Below are positions 5,704-13,725 of a DNA stretch of 13,725 nucleotides, piece after piece. Location of the stretch: NCBI GenBank assembly GCA_027435495.1, contig DAHZZC010000392.1, positions 1 to 13,725 of the forward strand, read 5' to 3'. Source of the stretch: Planctomycetales bacterium (GTDB lineage Bacteria; Planctomycetota; Planctomycetia; Isosphaerales; Isosphaeraceae). A program made the translations under genes and the position numbers. Each line of letters starts with the position of its first letter. Position 1 is the stretch's first letter. The notes under the pieces were generated by a model that saw nothing but the letters and a program-made list of their open reading frames with translations, did no database searches and had not been told where the DNA came from.

Positions 5704-8700
5704 GCGAAAGACCGACCGGCATTTCCCTGCTTGAGGAGCCGACGGGACGGGCCTATTGGCGAAGTCTCGACGAGCTGGCCGGCACGCCGGAGTTTCGCGA
5801 CTGGGTGGAGCGTCGGTTTCCCGCGTCGATGCGGGAGTTGCTGGAGGGGGGCGGGGTCGACCGTCGCCGGTTCCTGCAACTGATGGCGGCCTCGATCGGC
5901 CTGGCGGGGATGAGCGGATGCCGGCGGCCAGAGCTGCCGGCGATGCCCTACACCCGGCCACCCGAGGAGATCGTGCCGGGGCTCCCGACGTATTATGCGA
6001 CCGCGATGCCCAGGCGGGGCGGGACCTCGCCGGTGCTGGTCGAGAGCCACGAGGGACGTCCTACCAAGATCGAGGGGAACCCCAAGCATCCGGATAGCCG
6101 GGGCGCGACCGATGCAATCGCGCAGGCATCGGTTCTGGATCTCTACGATCCGGATCGGCTCGGTCCGGTGATGAAGGAAGGCCGGGCCTCAACCTGGCTG
6201 GAATTCGAGGCGTTCGCCAGCCGGCATTTCGCCGAACTTCGGACAAACAAGGGGCGAGGCGTTCGGGTGCTGGCCGAGTCGGGGGAATCCCCGTCGATCG
6301 AATTGCTCCGGGCTCAGATGCGGAGCAACATGCCGGAGGCTCGCTGGCACGTCCACGATGCGATCGATGACGTAACCGCACGCGACGGACTGACAATGGC
6401 CTTCGGCTCGCCGATGCAGGCACGGCCCCGATTCGATCGGGCCGAAGTCATCGTTTCGCTCGACCAGGACTTCCTGGGTGTCGAGGAAGACGGCGGACGC
6501 CACCTGATCGGGTTCGCCGACTCGCGTCGACGAGTCGCGCCGGCCGGTTCGATGAGCCGGTTGTACGCGATCGAGGCGCGTTTCTCGCTGACCGGCGCGA
6601 TGGCCGACCACCGGCTCCGTATGCCGGCAAGCCGGATTCGAGACTACACGATCGCCCTGGCCCATGCGGTGCTGGCCGGTACGGCCGAGGCCGGACCCCT
6701 CAGCCGGGCACTCGAGGCCGCCGCACGGAACGTCCGGGAATCGGCCGTTCCCCGGCCCTGGATTGAAGAGGTGGTTGCCGACCTCAAGGCGCACGCCGGC
6801 CGCGGCCTGATCGTCGCGGGTCGTCGTCAACCTCCGTTCGTCCATGCCCTGGCCCACGCGATGAACGTGGCGCTGGGGAATCTGGGCGAAACGATCGAAC
6901 TCCGGTCTGTGCCGAAGCCGGAGGCCGATAGCGGAGGGGGTCTGGCGGAGCTGGCCGCGGCGATCCGCAAGGGCGAGGTCAAGACCCTGCTCATTCTCGG
7001 CGGTAACCCCGCGTATGATGCACCGGCCGATCTGGATTTCGCCGCCCTGCTGAAGCAGGTGGGCACGACAATCCGGCTGGGCCTGCATGCCGATGAGACC
7101 TCGACATCCTCAACGTGGCACATCCCGGCGGTCCACTACCTCGAGTCGTGGGGCGACGCGAGGACATCAGACGGGACGGTCGTGCCCATTCAGCCACTGA
7201 TTGAGCCGCTCGCGGGCGGACGGTCGGCTCTGGAGCTGATCGCCCGGCTCTCCGGTTATGAGACGACGGTTCCTCTGGACATCGTCCGCCGGGCGTATCG
7301 GAAGGTCAGTGGAGTGGCCGAGGCGAATGCCGAGGCCGGCTGGCGCCGATTTCTCCACGATGGACTGCTCGCCGGCTCGGCGCGGCCGACGGTGCGGCCC
7401 GCCGTGAAATGGGAGTCGATCGCCTCGGCGGTGCAGGCCGCGGGTCCGGCTCCAGCACCGCCGTCGGCCGATCGGCTCGAGCTACTGCTCGATCCTGATG
7501 CCCGCCTCGACGACGGTCGGTACGCCAACAACGGCTGGCTCCAGGAGGTGCCCGAGCCGGTCACCAAGTTGACCTGGGGCAATGCGGCGAGCCTGAGCCC
7601 GGCAACCGCCCGGGAATTGGGGGTCGCCAATGGAGACGTCGTCCGGCTCGAACAGGGGAGCCGATCGATCGAGATTCCCGTGGTAATCATCCCCGGCCAG
7701 GCGGATTTCACGGTGGCTGTTGCCCTCGGCAACGGACGGACGACAGTCGGTCGCGTGGGGCACGGAGTTGGATCAAACGCCTACGCGCTGCGGACCACCG
7801 CCGCTCTCGACCTCGTCCTCGGGCTGAAGCTGACGCCGACCGGCCAGCATCAGCCGCTGGCCTGCACCCAGGACCATTTCACGATGCACGGCCGCGACCT
7901 CGTGCGCGAGTCGACGCCGGGCGCATCGCACGAGTCGCACGGAGAAGCGGGGCACGGGCCGGAAGCGGGGCACGGGCCGGAAGCCGAGCTGGAAGTGATC
8001 TCGCTCTCGGACCGGCCGGTCTTCAACGGGCAGCACCAGTGGGGGATGGTCGTCGACCTCAATACGTGCGTTGGCTGCAACGCCTGCGTGGTCGCCTGCC
8101 AGTCGGAGAACAACATCCCGATCGTCGGCCGGGAACAGATTATCCGGGGACGTGAGATGCACTGGATCCGTCTGGATCGATACTTCTCGGGCGATCCGGA
8201 AGATCCAGGGATGGTCCATCAACCGGTGGCGTGCGTTCAGTGCGAGAACGCGCCGTGCGAATTGGTCTGCCCGGTGAACGCCACAGTCCACAGCGAGGAG
8301 GGACTGAACATCCAGGCTTACGGCCGCTGCATCGGCACGCGGTATTGCGCCAATAACTGCCCGTACAAGACGAGGCGGTTCAACTACTACGACTACAACG
8401 AACGTCCACTCGACAAGCTCGCGCTTGGGCCGCTGACCGAGCGTGGAATGGCGGAGTCGCTGAAGCTTCAGAAGAACCCCGACGTGACGGTTCGAATTCG
8501 GGGCGTGATGGAGAAGTGTACTTACTGCGTGCAGCGGATCGAGCGGGCGAAGATCGGGGCGAGGGTTGCGGCGGGGGGCACAAGGAACACCGAGGTGCCC
8601 GATGGGACGATCGTTCCGGCGTGTGCCCAGGCCTGCCCGGCGCGGGCGATCGTCTTCGGCGATCTGTCCGACCCGAAAAGCCAGGTGGCACAGGCGGCGA

Positions 8701-8822
8701 AGGACCCGCGCAACTACTCGCTGCTGGGCGAGTTGAACACCCGCCCGCGAACGACCTATCTCGCCCGATTGCGTAACCTGAACCCGAAAATGAACGACAA
8801 TCGAGAGGGGGCGCGAGCATGA
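5691..8822 (+). CDS. actB: ACIII iron-sulfur / molybdopterin-oxidoreductase-like subunit ActB
   Basis: 1043 residues from ATG at 5691, inside the end of actA; the upstream GTG at 5601 would lie deep inside actA and is not used. Near the N terminus RRRFLQ (58-63) and a hydrophobic run form a twin-arginine export signal, followed by Cys77 in a lipobox-like setting. Residues about 85-740 form the molybdopterin-oxidoreductase-like scaffold; no N-terminal Fe-S cysteine cluster is seen, as expected for ActB, which binds no Mo cofactor. A His/Gly-rich linker follows, then the ferredoxin-like part: CVGCNACVVAC (793-803), CVQCENAPCELVC (from 848), CIGTRYCANNC (from 880), CTYC (943-946) and CAQAC (978-982), matching four clusters (by family, three 4Fe-4S and one 3Fe-4S). 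It carries electrons from quinol oxidised at the membrane subunits to the hemes of ActA/ActE. The stop overlaps the actCD start (ATGA). Confidence 0.95.
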   Translation: MSPISERPTGISLLEEPTGRAYWRSLDELAGTPEFRDWVERRFPASMRELLEGGGVDRRRFLQLMAASIGLAGMSGCRRPELPAMPYTRPPEEIVPGLPTYYATAMPRRGGTSPVLVESHEGRPTKIEGNPKHPDSRGATDAIAQASVLDLYDPDRLGPVMKEGRASTWLEFEAFASRHFAELRTNKGRGVRVLAESGESPSIELLRAQMRSNMPEARWHVHDAIDDVTARDGLTMAFGSPMQARPRFDRAEVIVSLDQDFLGVEEDGGRHLIGFADSRRRVAPAGSMSRLYAIEARFSLTGAMADHRLRMPASRIRDYTIALAHAVLAGTAEAGPLSRALEAAARNVRESAVPRPWIEEVVADLKAHAGRGLIVAGRRQPPFVHALAHAMNVALGNLGETIELRSVPKPEADSGGGLAELAAAIRKGEVKTLLILGGNPAYDAPADLDFAALLKQVGTTIRLGLHADETSTSSTWHIPAVHYLESWGDARTSDGTVVPIQPLIEPLAGGRSALELIARLSGYETTVPLDIVRRAYRKVSGVAEANAEAGWRRFLHDGLLAGSARPTVRPAVKWESIASAVQAAGPAPAPPSADRLELLLDPDARLDDGRYANNGWLQEVPEPVTKLTWGNAASLSPATARELGVANGDVVRLEQGSRSIEIPVVIIPGQADFTVAVALGNGRTTVGRVGHGVGSNAYALRTTAALDLVLGLKLTPTGQHQPLACTQDHFTMHGRDLVRESTPGASHESHGEAGHGPEAGHGPEAELEVISLSDRPVFNGQHQWGMVVDLNTCVGCNACVVACQSENNIPIVGREQIIRGREMHWIRLDRYFSGDPEDPGMVHQPVACVQCENAPCELVCPVNATVHSEEGLNIQAYGRCIGTRYCANNCPYKTRRFNYYDYNERPLDKLALGPLTERGMAESLKLQKNPDVTVRIRGVMEKCTYCVQRIERAKIGARVAAGGTRNTEVPDGTIVPACAQACPARAIVFGDLSDPKSQVAQAAKDPRNYSLLGELNTRPRTTYLARLRNLNPKMNDNREGARA
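7944..7979 (+). repeat. Two tandem 18-bp copies inside actB
   Basis: GAAGCGGGGCACGGGCCG occurs twice in a row, followed by a 5-base partial third copy. It encodes EAGHGP twice (ActB residues 752-763), in the flexible linker between the molybdopterin-like and iron-sulfur parts. The copies are identical at DNA level, which suggests recent duplication and possible length variation. Confidence 0.9.
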
Positions 8823-10801
8823 GCCGCGACGGGGAGGAAATGAAGGAGCCGCCCCTGATCGGCGGCAATCATAGCTTCCACTCGCTGACCGACCTGATCT
8901 GCGGGCTGGTCGAGCGGCGGGCACCCGCCTGGTGGTGGATCGCATTGATGGTCTGCTCGTCGGCCGCCCTGACGGGCGGCCTGATGACGGCCTATGTGAT
9001 CTCGACCGGCATCGGCGTCTGGGGAATGAACCAGACGGTCGGCTGGGCGTTCGATATTACCAACTTCGTCTTCTGGGTGGGTATCGGCCACGCCGGAACA
9101 TTGATCTCGGCGATTCTGTTCCTGTTCCGGCAGAAGTGGCGGTCGGCCCTGAACCGGTTCGCCGAGGCCATGACCCTCTTCGCCGTCGCCTGCGCCGGCC
9201 TGTTCGTGACCATCCACCTCGGGCGGACCTGGATGTTCTGGTATCTGGCGCCGGCCCCGAATGTGAACATGATCTTCCCCAACTTCCGCAGCCCACTCTC
9301 CTGGGATTTCGCGGCGGTGGCGACATATGCGACCGTGTCGACGCTGTTCTGGTACTACGGCCTGATCCCCGACTTCGCGACGCTCCGAGACCGGGCAACG
9401 CGCTGGCTCCCGCAGCACATCTACGGACTGCTGGCGTTGGGATGGCGAGGGTCGGGACGGCACTGGCACAACTATGAGACCGGCTACCTGATGCTCGCCG
9501 GGCTGGCAACGCCCCTGGTGGTGAGCGTTCATACAATCGTCAGCTTCGACTTCGCCACGTCGGTGATCCCCGGCTGGCACACGACGATCTTCCCGCCCTA
9601 CTTCGTGGCAGGGGCGATCTTCTCGGGCCTGGCGATGGTGCTGACGCTGATCCTTCCACTCCGCGTCGCCTGCGGGTTGAAGGACGTGGTGACGTCCCGA
9701 CACCTGGAGATCCTCTGCAAGCTGATCCTCACAACCGGGCTGTTGATGGGATACGGCTACACGATCGAGGCCGCCGGTGCCTGGTACAGCGGCAACATGT
9801 TCGAGAGCTACCTGGCCTACAACCGGGCGACCGGCCCGTACGCCTGGTGCTACTGGACGATGATCGCCTGCAACGTGCTGGCTCCCCAGCTCTTCTGGTT
9901 CCGCTGGTTCCGGACGACGCCGTTTGCGATGTTCCTGATCAGCCTGCTGGTCAACGTGGGGATGTGGTTCGAGCGGTTCGTGATCGTGGTAACGAGCCTG
10001 CACCGCGATTACCTACCGTCGAGCTGGAAGATGTTCTACCCGACATGGGTGGATATCGCGTTGCTGATCGGCGCCTTCGGTCTGTTCTCGACGGCGTTCC
10101 TGCTGTTCCTCCGGTTCGTGCCAATGGTGGCGGTGAGCGAGGTCAAGGCGTTCCTGCCGCAGGCCGATCCCCACGCGGGCGGTCATGGGTCGTCGGGAGA
10201 CCCGGCGCCCCTGGACCGTGGTCCGATGGAGATTGTCGGGGACGATTTGTTGGAGGACGAAGATGAGGACACGGCCGTTCATGGGGTGCTGGCGCGATAC
10301 GCGACGCCCGGAGAGCTTCGGGCGGCGGCCGGTCAGGTGCGCGCGGCTGGCTATCGGAAGTTCGATACGTTCTCACCGTTCCCAATCCACGGGATGGACC
10401 ACGCGATGGGCCTGAGCCGGTCGCGGGTTCGCTTCTTCACGTTCGTCGGCGGCCTGACGGGCGTGACATTCGCGCAGACGCTCCAGTGGTTTCTGAGCAC
10501 CTCGATCTATCCGCTGGTGACCGGAGGCAAGCCCCTGAACAGCGCTGAGGCGTTCGTACCGATCTCGTTCGAGACGATGGTGCTCTACGCGACCTTCGGC
10601 ACGATCCTCGGGATGCTGTTGCTCAACCGACTCCCGCGGCTCTATCACCCGCTCTTCCGCGGGCGGGACTTCGGCCGCGCAACCGATGACGGATTTTTCC
10701 TGGCGATCAACGCCGATGATCCGGCCTTCGATCCGGACCGGATCGTCTCACTGCTCGATCGGTCGGGGGCGTTGAGCCTGGAAGCGGTGCGAGGCGAGTG
10801 A
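8819..10801 (+). CDS. actCD: Fused ACIII subunits ActC (NrfD-like) and ActD (DUF3341-like)
   Basis: 660 residues in one frame. Start ATG 8819 has GAGGGG 8 nt upstream and overlaps the actB stop; a second ATG at 8840 behind GGGGAGG is possible and would remove 7 residues. Residues 1 to about 440 are ActC: roughly ten hydrophobic segments, with family-typical stretches such as VGIGHAGTLISAIL (His91) and MWFERFVIVVTSLHRDYLPS. This is a quinol-site membrane subunit that anchors ActB. After an acidic linker (about 450-485, with EDEDED) residues 486-660 are ActD: a soluble start (VHGVLARYATPGEL, YRKFDTFSPFPIHGMD), then two membrane segments (about 525-545 and 580-600), then LPRLYHPLF and FFLAINADDP. 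ActC and ActD are usually separate genes. An internal start at Met470 (10226) is possible but has only a weak ribosome site. A 94-nt gap separates it from actE. Confidence 0.92.
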   Translation: MSRDGEEMKEPPLIGGNHSFHSLTDLICGLVERRAPAWWWIALMVCSSAALTGGLMTAYVISTGIGVWGMNQTVGWAFDITNFVFWVGIGHAGTLISAILFLFRQKWRSALNRFAEAMTLFAVACAGLFVTIHLGRTWMFWYLAPAPNVNMIFPNFRSPLSWDFAAVATYATVSTLFWYYGLIPDFATLRDRATRWLPQHIYGLLALGWRGSGRHWHNYETGYLMLAGLATPLVVSVHTIVSFDFATSVIPGWHTTIFPPYFVAGAIFSGLAMVLTLILPLRVACGLKDVVTSRHLEILCKLILTTGLLMGYGYTIEAAGAWYSGNMFESYLAYNRATGPYAWCYWTMIACNVLAPQLFWFRWFRTTPFAMFLISLLVNVGMWFERFVIVVTSLHRDYLPSSWKMFYPTWVDIALLIGAFGLFSTAFLLFLRFVPMVAVSEVKAFLPQADPHAGGHGSSGDPAPLDRGPMEIVGDDLLEDEDEDTAVHGVLARYATPGELRAAAGQVRAAGYRKFDTFSPFPIHGMDHAMGLSRSRVRFFTFVGGLTGVTFAQTLQWFLSTSIYPLVTGGKPLNSAEAFVPISFETMVLYATFGTILGMLLLNRLPRLYHPLFRGRDFGRATDDGFFLAINADDPAFDPDRIVSLLDRSGALSLEAVRGE

Positions 10802-10895
10802 AACGGCGGGCTGCGGGCGGCCCCGGTGACTGACGCCGTGTTCGCCCGCGGAAGAATGGCCTGGGCCCTACTCTGGAGAGCGAGGTCTGATACCG

Positions 10896-11552
10896 ATGCG
10901 GTGGGTCTTCCTGGGATTGGCGATGCTGACCGCGCTGATCATCCGCGAGATGGGAACGCGCGGGACGGTAAGCGATCGTCGCCCGCTAATGGTCTTCTCG
11001 GACATGGATTTCCAGCCAAGGTACAACCCGCAGGCGGCGGGACCCTTCTTTGCGGATGGCCGCGCGATGCGCACGCCCCCCGCGGGGACTGTGCCGTTCG
11101 GCGGGACCGATTACGAATGTGACGCCGGCTCGCCCCGGCAAAACCCTGACCTGCTCCGAGAGGATGATGTCTACTACAGGGGTAAGAAGGGGACGGCCTG
11201 GGTGACGGCGAACCCGTTGCGGGTCGACATGAAGTTGCTCCAGCGCGGCCAGGAACGTTACGGGATCTTTTGTGCACCGTGCCATGGTGCAACCGGTAAG
11301 GGCAATGGGGTGATCACGCAATACGGCCTGACCGGCGTGGCGGGTATCACCGATGCGCTCCACGCCCTGATGCCGGAAGGCCAGTTCTTCGATGTGATCA
11401 GCAACGGGAAGGGACGAATGATGCCGTATGGCCCGCAGATCAAGGTACGCGACCGATGGGCCATTATCGCCTATGTGCGCGCCCTTGCGAGGAGCCAGAA
11501 CGCCGGCATTACCGACGTACCGGAATCGATCCGGGGAGAGCTGAAGCCATGA
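10896..11552 (+). CDS. actE: ACIII monoheme cytochrome c subunit ActE
   Basis: 218 residues from ATG 10896, with GAGG 10 nt upstream. A short hydrophobic N-terminal segment (about 3-16) is followed by the ActE-type region with MDFQPRYNP (37-45) and FFADGRAMRTPPAGTV, then a class I cytochrome c domain with heme site CAPCH (126-130) and likely axial Met175 or Met176 in GRMMPYGPQ. The role is electron transfer from the ACIII core to the next carrier, on the outer face of the cytoplasmic membrane. The first cysteine is Cys75, so there is no N-terminal lipobox; anchoring would rely on the uncleaved hydrophobic segment. The stop overlaps the actF start by 4 nt (ATGA). Confidence 0.93.
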   Translation: MRWVFLGLAMLTALIIREMGTRGTVSDRRPLMVFSDMDFQPRYNPQAAGPFFADGRAMRTPPAGTVPFGGTDYECDAGSPRQNPDLLREDDVYYRGKKGTAWVTANPLRVDMKLLQRGQERYGIFCAPCHGATGKGNGVITQYGLTGVAGITDALHALMPEGQFFDVISNGKGRMMPYGPQIKVRDRWAIIAYVRALARSQNAGITDVPESIRGELKP

Positions 11553-12778
11553 ATCACGAACCATCCGCGAACGAGAGCGATTCGCTGCCGCTCCACCTGC
11601 CTTCGTCACCCGGTGCAGGGCTGGCACGTGGTTTCGTGATGCTGGCGATGGCGTCTGGAGCGGCGTTTGCCGTGGGGATGCTCGCGGGATTTGCCCCGGG
11701 AATGGACGGCCGCCGACTCGCCGGCTCGTATCTGGTCGGCCTGATGTTCGTGACGACCATCAGCATCGGGGCGCTGGCCTGGGTCCTCCTCCTGCACCTG
11801 ACCGGAGCGGTCTGGTCGATCGTAGTCCGCCGGCTGCTGGAGAACCTCACTCGGCCGATCCCCTGGATCGCCGGGATGTTTCTACCGGTAGCGCTGAACC
11901 TCAGTTGGATTTACGCCTGGGCCGATCCATCGCGTGTCGCCTCAGACCACGAACTGTCGCGGAAGGCGGTCTGGCTCAACCCGACGTTCTTCGATGCGCG
12001 GGCCGCCATCTACTTCGCGGCCTGGTCATTGATCGCCTGGAGAATGACGCAGCTCTCAGCCCGGCAGGATCAAAGCGGGGACCGATCGATCGGACGCCGG
12101 ATGGTCGGGTCGTCAGCGTGGGGCCTGCTGTTGCTGGCCCATACAGCGAGCCTGGCAGGATTCGACTGGCTGATGTCGATTGATCCGCACTGGAGCTCGA
12201 CCATTTTCGGCGTCTACTTCTGGGCAGGTTCGATCCTGGGCTCGCTCGCGACGTTGACGCTCCTGACGATCGGCTGCCGTTCGGCCGGTTGGCTCGGCGA
12301 GGCAGTCAGTGTCGAGCACCTGCACGACCTGGGGAAACTGCTCTTTGGGTTCGTCATTTTCTGGGCCTACATCGCCTTCTGCCAGTATTTCCTGATCTGG
12401 TACGCCAATTTCCCCGAGGAGACGCGCTGGTATGCGATCCGACGCGAGGGGGCCTGGAACGCCCTGAGCTGGGCGCTGGTCCTGGGGCACTTTGCCGTGC
12501 CCTTCCTGCTTCTGCTATTCCGAGCGACGAAGCGAAATCCGGTCTGGCTGGCGCTGGTTGCCAGCTGGATTCTCATTTTCCACTACATCGATCTCTACTG
12601 GATCATCATGCCGGGGTGTCAACGCGCTGCAAGAGGGCCGAACTGGCTGGATCTCTCGATCCTGGTGATGCTGGTGTCGATCTGCGGTGCGATTGTGGCC
12701 TGGGCGGGTCGAACCCGACCCCTCATCCCGATTGGTGATCCCCGCCTGGCGGAATCGATGGCGTTCCACAATTCCTGA
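11549..12778 (+). CDS. actF: ACIII integral membrane subunit ActF
   Basis: 409 residues from ATG 11549, which overlaps the actE stop; GGGGAG lies about 9 nt upstream. The frame extends back to 11456 but that part duplicates actE coding sequence and is not used. After a polar N terminus of about 25 residues there are around ten hydrophobic segments, with motifs typical of ActF: LNPTFFDARAAIYFAAW, HTASLAGFDWLMSIDPHWSSTIFGVY, LHDLGKLLFGFVIFWAYIAF, FPEETRWYAIRR and HYIDLYWIIMP. ActF is a structural relative of ActC and is thought to form the second half-channel of ACIII, possibly for proton movement. Only 12 nt separate it from the next cytochrome gene, so the two are likely co-transcribed. Confidence 0.93.
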   Translation: MNHEPSANESDSLPLHLPSSPGAGLARGFVMLAMASGAAFAVGMLAGFAPGMDGRRLAGSYLVGLMFVTTISIGALAWVLLLHLTGAVWSIVVRRLLENLTRPIPWIAGMFLPVALNLSWIYAWADPSRVASDHELSRKAVWLNPTFFDARAAIYFAAWSLIAWRMTQLSARQDQSGDRSIGRRMVGSSAWGLLLLAHTASLAGFDWLMSIDPHWSSTIFGVYFWAGSILGSLATLTLLTIGCRSAGWLGEAVSVEHLHDLGKLLFGFVIFWAYIAFCQYFLIWYANFPEETRWYAIRREGAWNALSWALVLGHFAVPFLLLLFRATKRNPVWLALVASWILIFHYIDLYWIIMPGCQRAARGPNWLDLSILVMLVSICGAIVAWAGRTRPLIPIGDPRLAESMAFHNS

Positions 12779-12790
12779 GGAGAGAGTCCC

Positions 12791-13725
12791 ATGGTATCGG
12801 GTAGGTTGGAAGGGGAAGGCCCAGCCGAGGCGTTGAGCCGAGTCGACGGAGACCTGGGACCGTCTCGATCGGCCAACCAGCGGATGGTGCGCCGCCTGGC
12901 CTCCGCCCGGACGAACCTCCGCGGTCGACGTCCGTCGGCCGCGTCGAGGGCGCTGGCGCACCTGGTATTCACGGCGGGGGTCGTGGGGGTGACTTACCTG
13001 TTCACGACGACGCTGACAAATCCGCCTGGTGCGGCTGGTCCGGCAACCACCAATGATCCGGTCAAGGCCAGGCGGATCGAGGAGTTGCGTGCCGAGGATC
13101 GGCAGGTGCTGACGACGTACAGCGCACCAAGTCCCACGTCACCCGGATATCGCATCCCGATCGACCGGGCGATGGAACTCACTGCCGCCGAGGGCGGGCG
13201 ACCAGCGGCCCTGCTGGGAACCTCATCTCCGCCTCTCACTGCTCCCGCACCCGAGGCGAGTGCGACGGCAACCCCCACGGCCAATGGGGCGGCCACGGCC
13301 GCACCGACGGCAGCCCCCAATGTCGTGATGACGGCCGCGCCTATCGCGACAGCACCAGCGCCCGCCCCGGCTCCGGGCGGGATGGCTCCTGTGCAGTTGT
13401 TCCGCGCCGTCTGCTTCGCCTGCCACGACCTCGACGGCCGGGGCGGTGTCGTGCGGAAAGCCATGCCGGTCATCCCGGATTTTACGGATCCGAAGTGGCA
13501 GGCCAGTCGTACCGACGCCGACCTGACTCATTCGATTTTGCAGGGTAAGGGGCAGTTGATGCTGCCGGTGAGGGACAAGTTGGAACTCGCGCATACCGAT
13601 GTCAAGGACATGGTCGCGTTCATTCGCTCGTTCCAGCCTGGTGGAGCCGGGACTGCGCCGGCGGCCGCAGCGGTCGCCGCAGCAGCGGCACCCTCACCGG
13701 CCCCAACGGGACCGGCGCCGGTGAC
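12791..13725 (+). CDS. Membrane-anchored monoheme cytochrome c with Ala/Pro-rich linkers, 3' end outside the window
   Basis: The frame is open from ATG 12791 to the window end (311 complete codons, no stop), with GGAG 8 nt upstream and only 12 nt after actF. Order: a basic cytoplasmic N terminus (1-53), one membrane segment (about 54-75), a charged stretch ARRIEELRAEDRQVLTTY ending in YRIPIDRAMEL (120-130), a low-complexity Ala/Pro/Thr linker (about 145-198), and a cytochrome c domain with heme site CFACH (208-212) and likely axial Met257 (QLMLP). A second Ala/Pro-rich run starts near 285 and leads out of the window, so another domain may follow. The IPIDRAMEL motif resembles, from memory, small membrane proteins encoded in ACIII and cytochrome oxidase operons. 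The probable role is to carry electrons from ACIII to a terminal oxidase. Confidence 0.85.
   Translation, partial: MVSGRLEGEGPAEALSRVDGDLGPSRSANQRMVRRLASARTNLRGRRPSAASRALAHLVFTAGVVGVTYLFTTTLTNPPGAAGPATTNDPVKARRIEELRAEDRQVLTTYSAPSPTSPGYRIPIDRAMELTAAEGGRPAALLGTSSPPLTAPAPEASATATPTANGAATAAPTAAPNVVMTAAPIATAPAPAPAPGGMAPVQLFRAVCFACHDLDGRGGVVRKAMPVIPDFTDPKWQASRTDADLTHSILQGKGQLMLPVRDKLELAHTDVKDMVAFIRSFQPGGAGTAPAAAAVAAAAAPSPAPTGPAPV

Noticed and set aside
5691..8822. Reading actB-actC as a molybdenum enzyme such as polysulfide or nitrate reductase (Psr/Nrf/DMSO type)
   Set aside because: The N-terminal Fe-S cysteines are absent, and the surrounding pentaheme ActA, ActD, ActE and ActF identify ACIII.
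6189..10003. Long minus-strand open frames opposite actB and actCD (up to 415 codons)
   Set aside because: They are shadows of the high-GC genes on the plus strand; their translations are Arg/His/Gln-rich and match no family.
10803..10839. ACGGCG / CGCCGT inverted repeat in the actCD-actE gap as a terminator
   Set aside because: It has only 6 bp with a 25-nt loop and no T tract; in DNA this GC-rich such pairs occur by chance.
11456..11548. Earlier start for actF
   Set aside because: The extension only re-reads actE in another frame; ATG 11549 forms a standard ATGA overlap.

Overview
The window is high-GC bacterial DNA, most likely from a planctomycete (Planctomycetota; an Isosphaeraceae-like relative is my best guess). 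Three things point there: an acetyl-xylan-esterase-like hydrolase next to a heme c / type II copper / EF-hand fusion protein, a complete Alternative Complex III (ACIII) operon, and very Ala/Pro-rich cytochrome linkers. The lineage is inferred from protein style only; there is no rRNA here.

Layout. (1) 1-1839, plus strand: 3' part of an alpha/beta hydrolase gene whose start lies outside the window. (2) 1833-3302, minus strand: a secreted protein with a heme c site, a PHM-like copper monooxygenase module and an EF-hand pair; it converges on gene 1 and their ends overlap by 7 bp. (3) 3303-5049: about 1.75 kb with no convincing intact gene. It holds the leader of gene 2, a coding-like but truncated gene remnant (3587-3880), a perfect 16-bp palindrome (4358-4373), a two-hairpin segment ending in a strong rho-independent terminator (4688-4764), and then a candidate promoter and leader for the next operon. 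(4) 5050-12778, plus strand: the ACIII operon actA - actB - actCD - actE - actF. (5) 12791-13725, plus strand: a membrane-anchored monoheme cytochrome c, cut by the window end.

How the genes work together. ACIII is a quinol:electron-acceptor oxidoreductase that replaces the bc1 complex. ActC and ActF are the large membrane subunits, ActB carries the iron-sulfur wire on a molybdopterin-oxidoreductase-like scaffold without Mo, ActA (five hemes) and ActE (one heme) pass electrons on, and ActD is a small membrane subunit. The last gene, directly after actF, is a good candidate for the electron carrier between ACIII and a terminal oxidase that probably follows outside the window.

The most unusual points are the single-ORF fusion of ActC and ActD, the heme/copper/EF-hand protein, the terminator placed upstream of the act operon, and the final cytochrome, which joins a conserved short oxidase-operon motif to a heme domain through a long low-complexity linker. 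I did not find a clearly new defence, mobile or CRISPR system.
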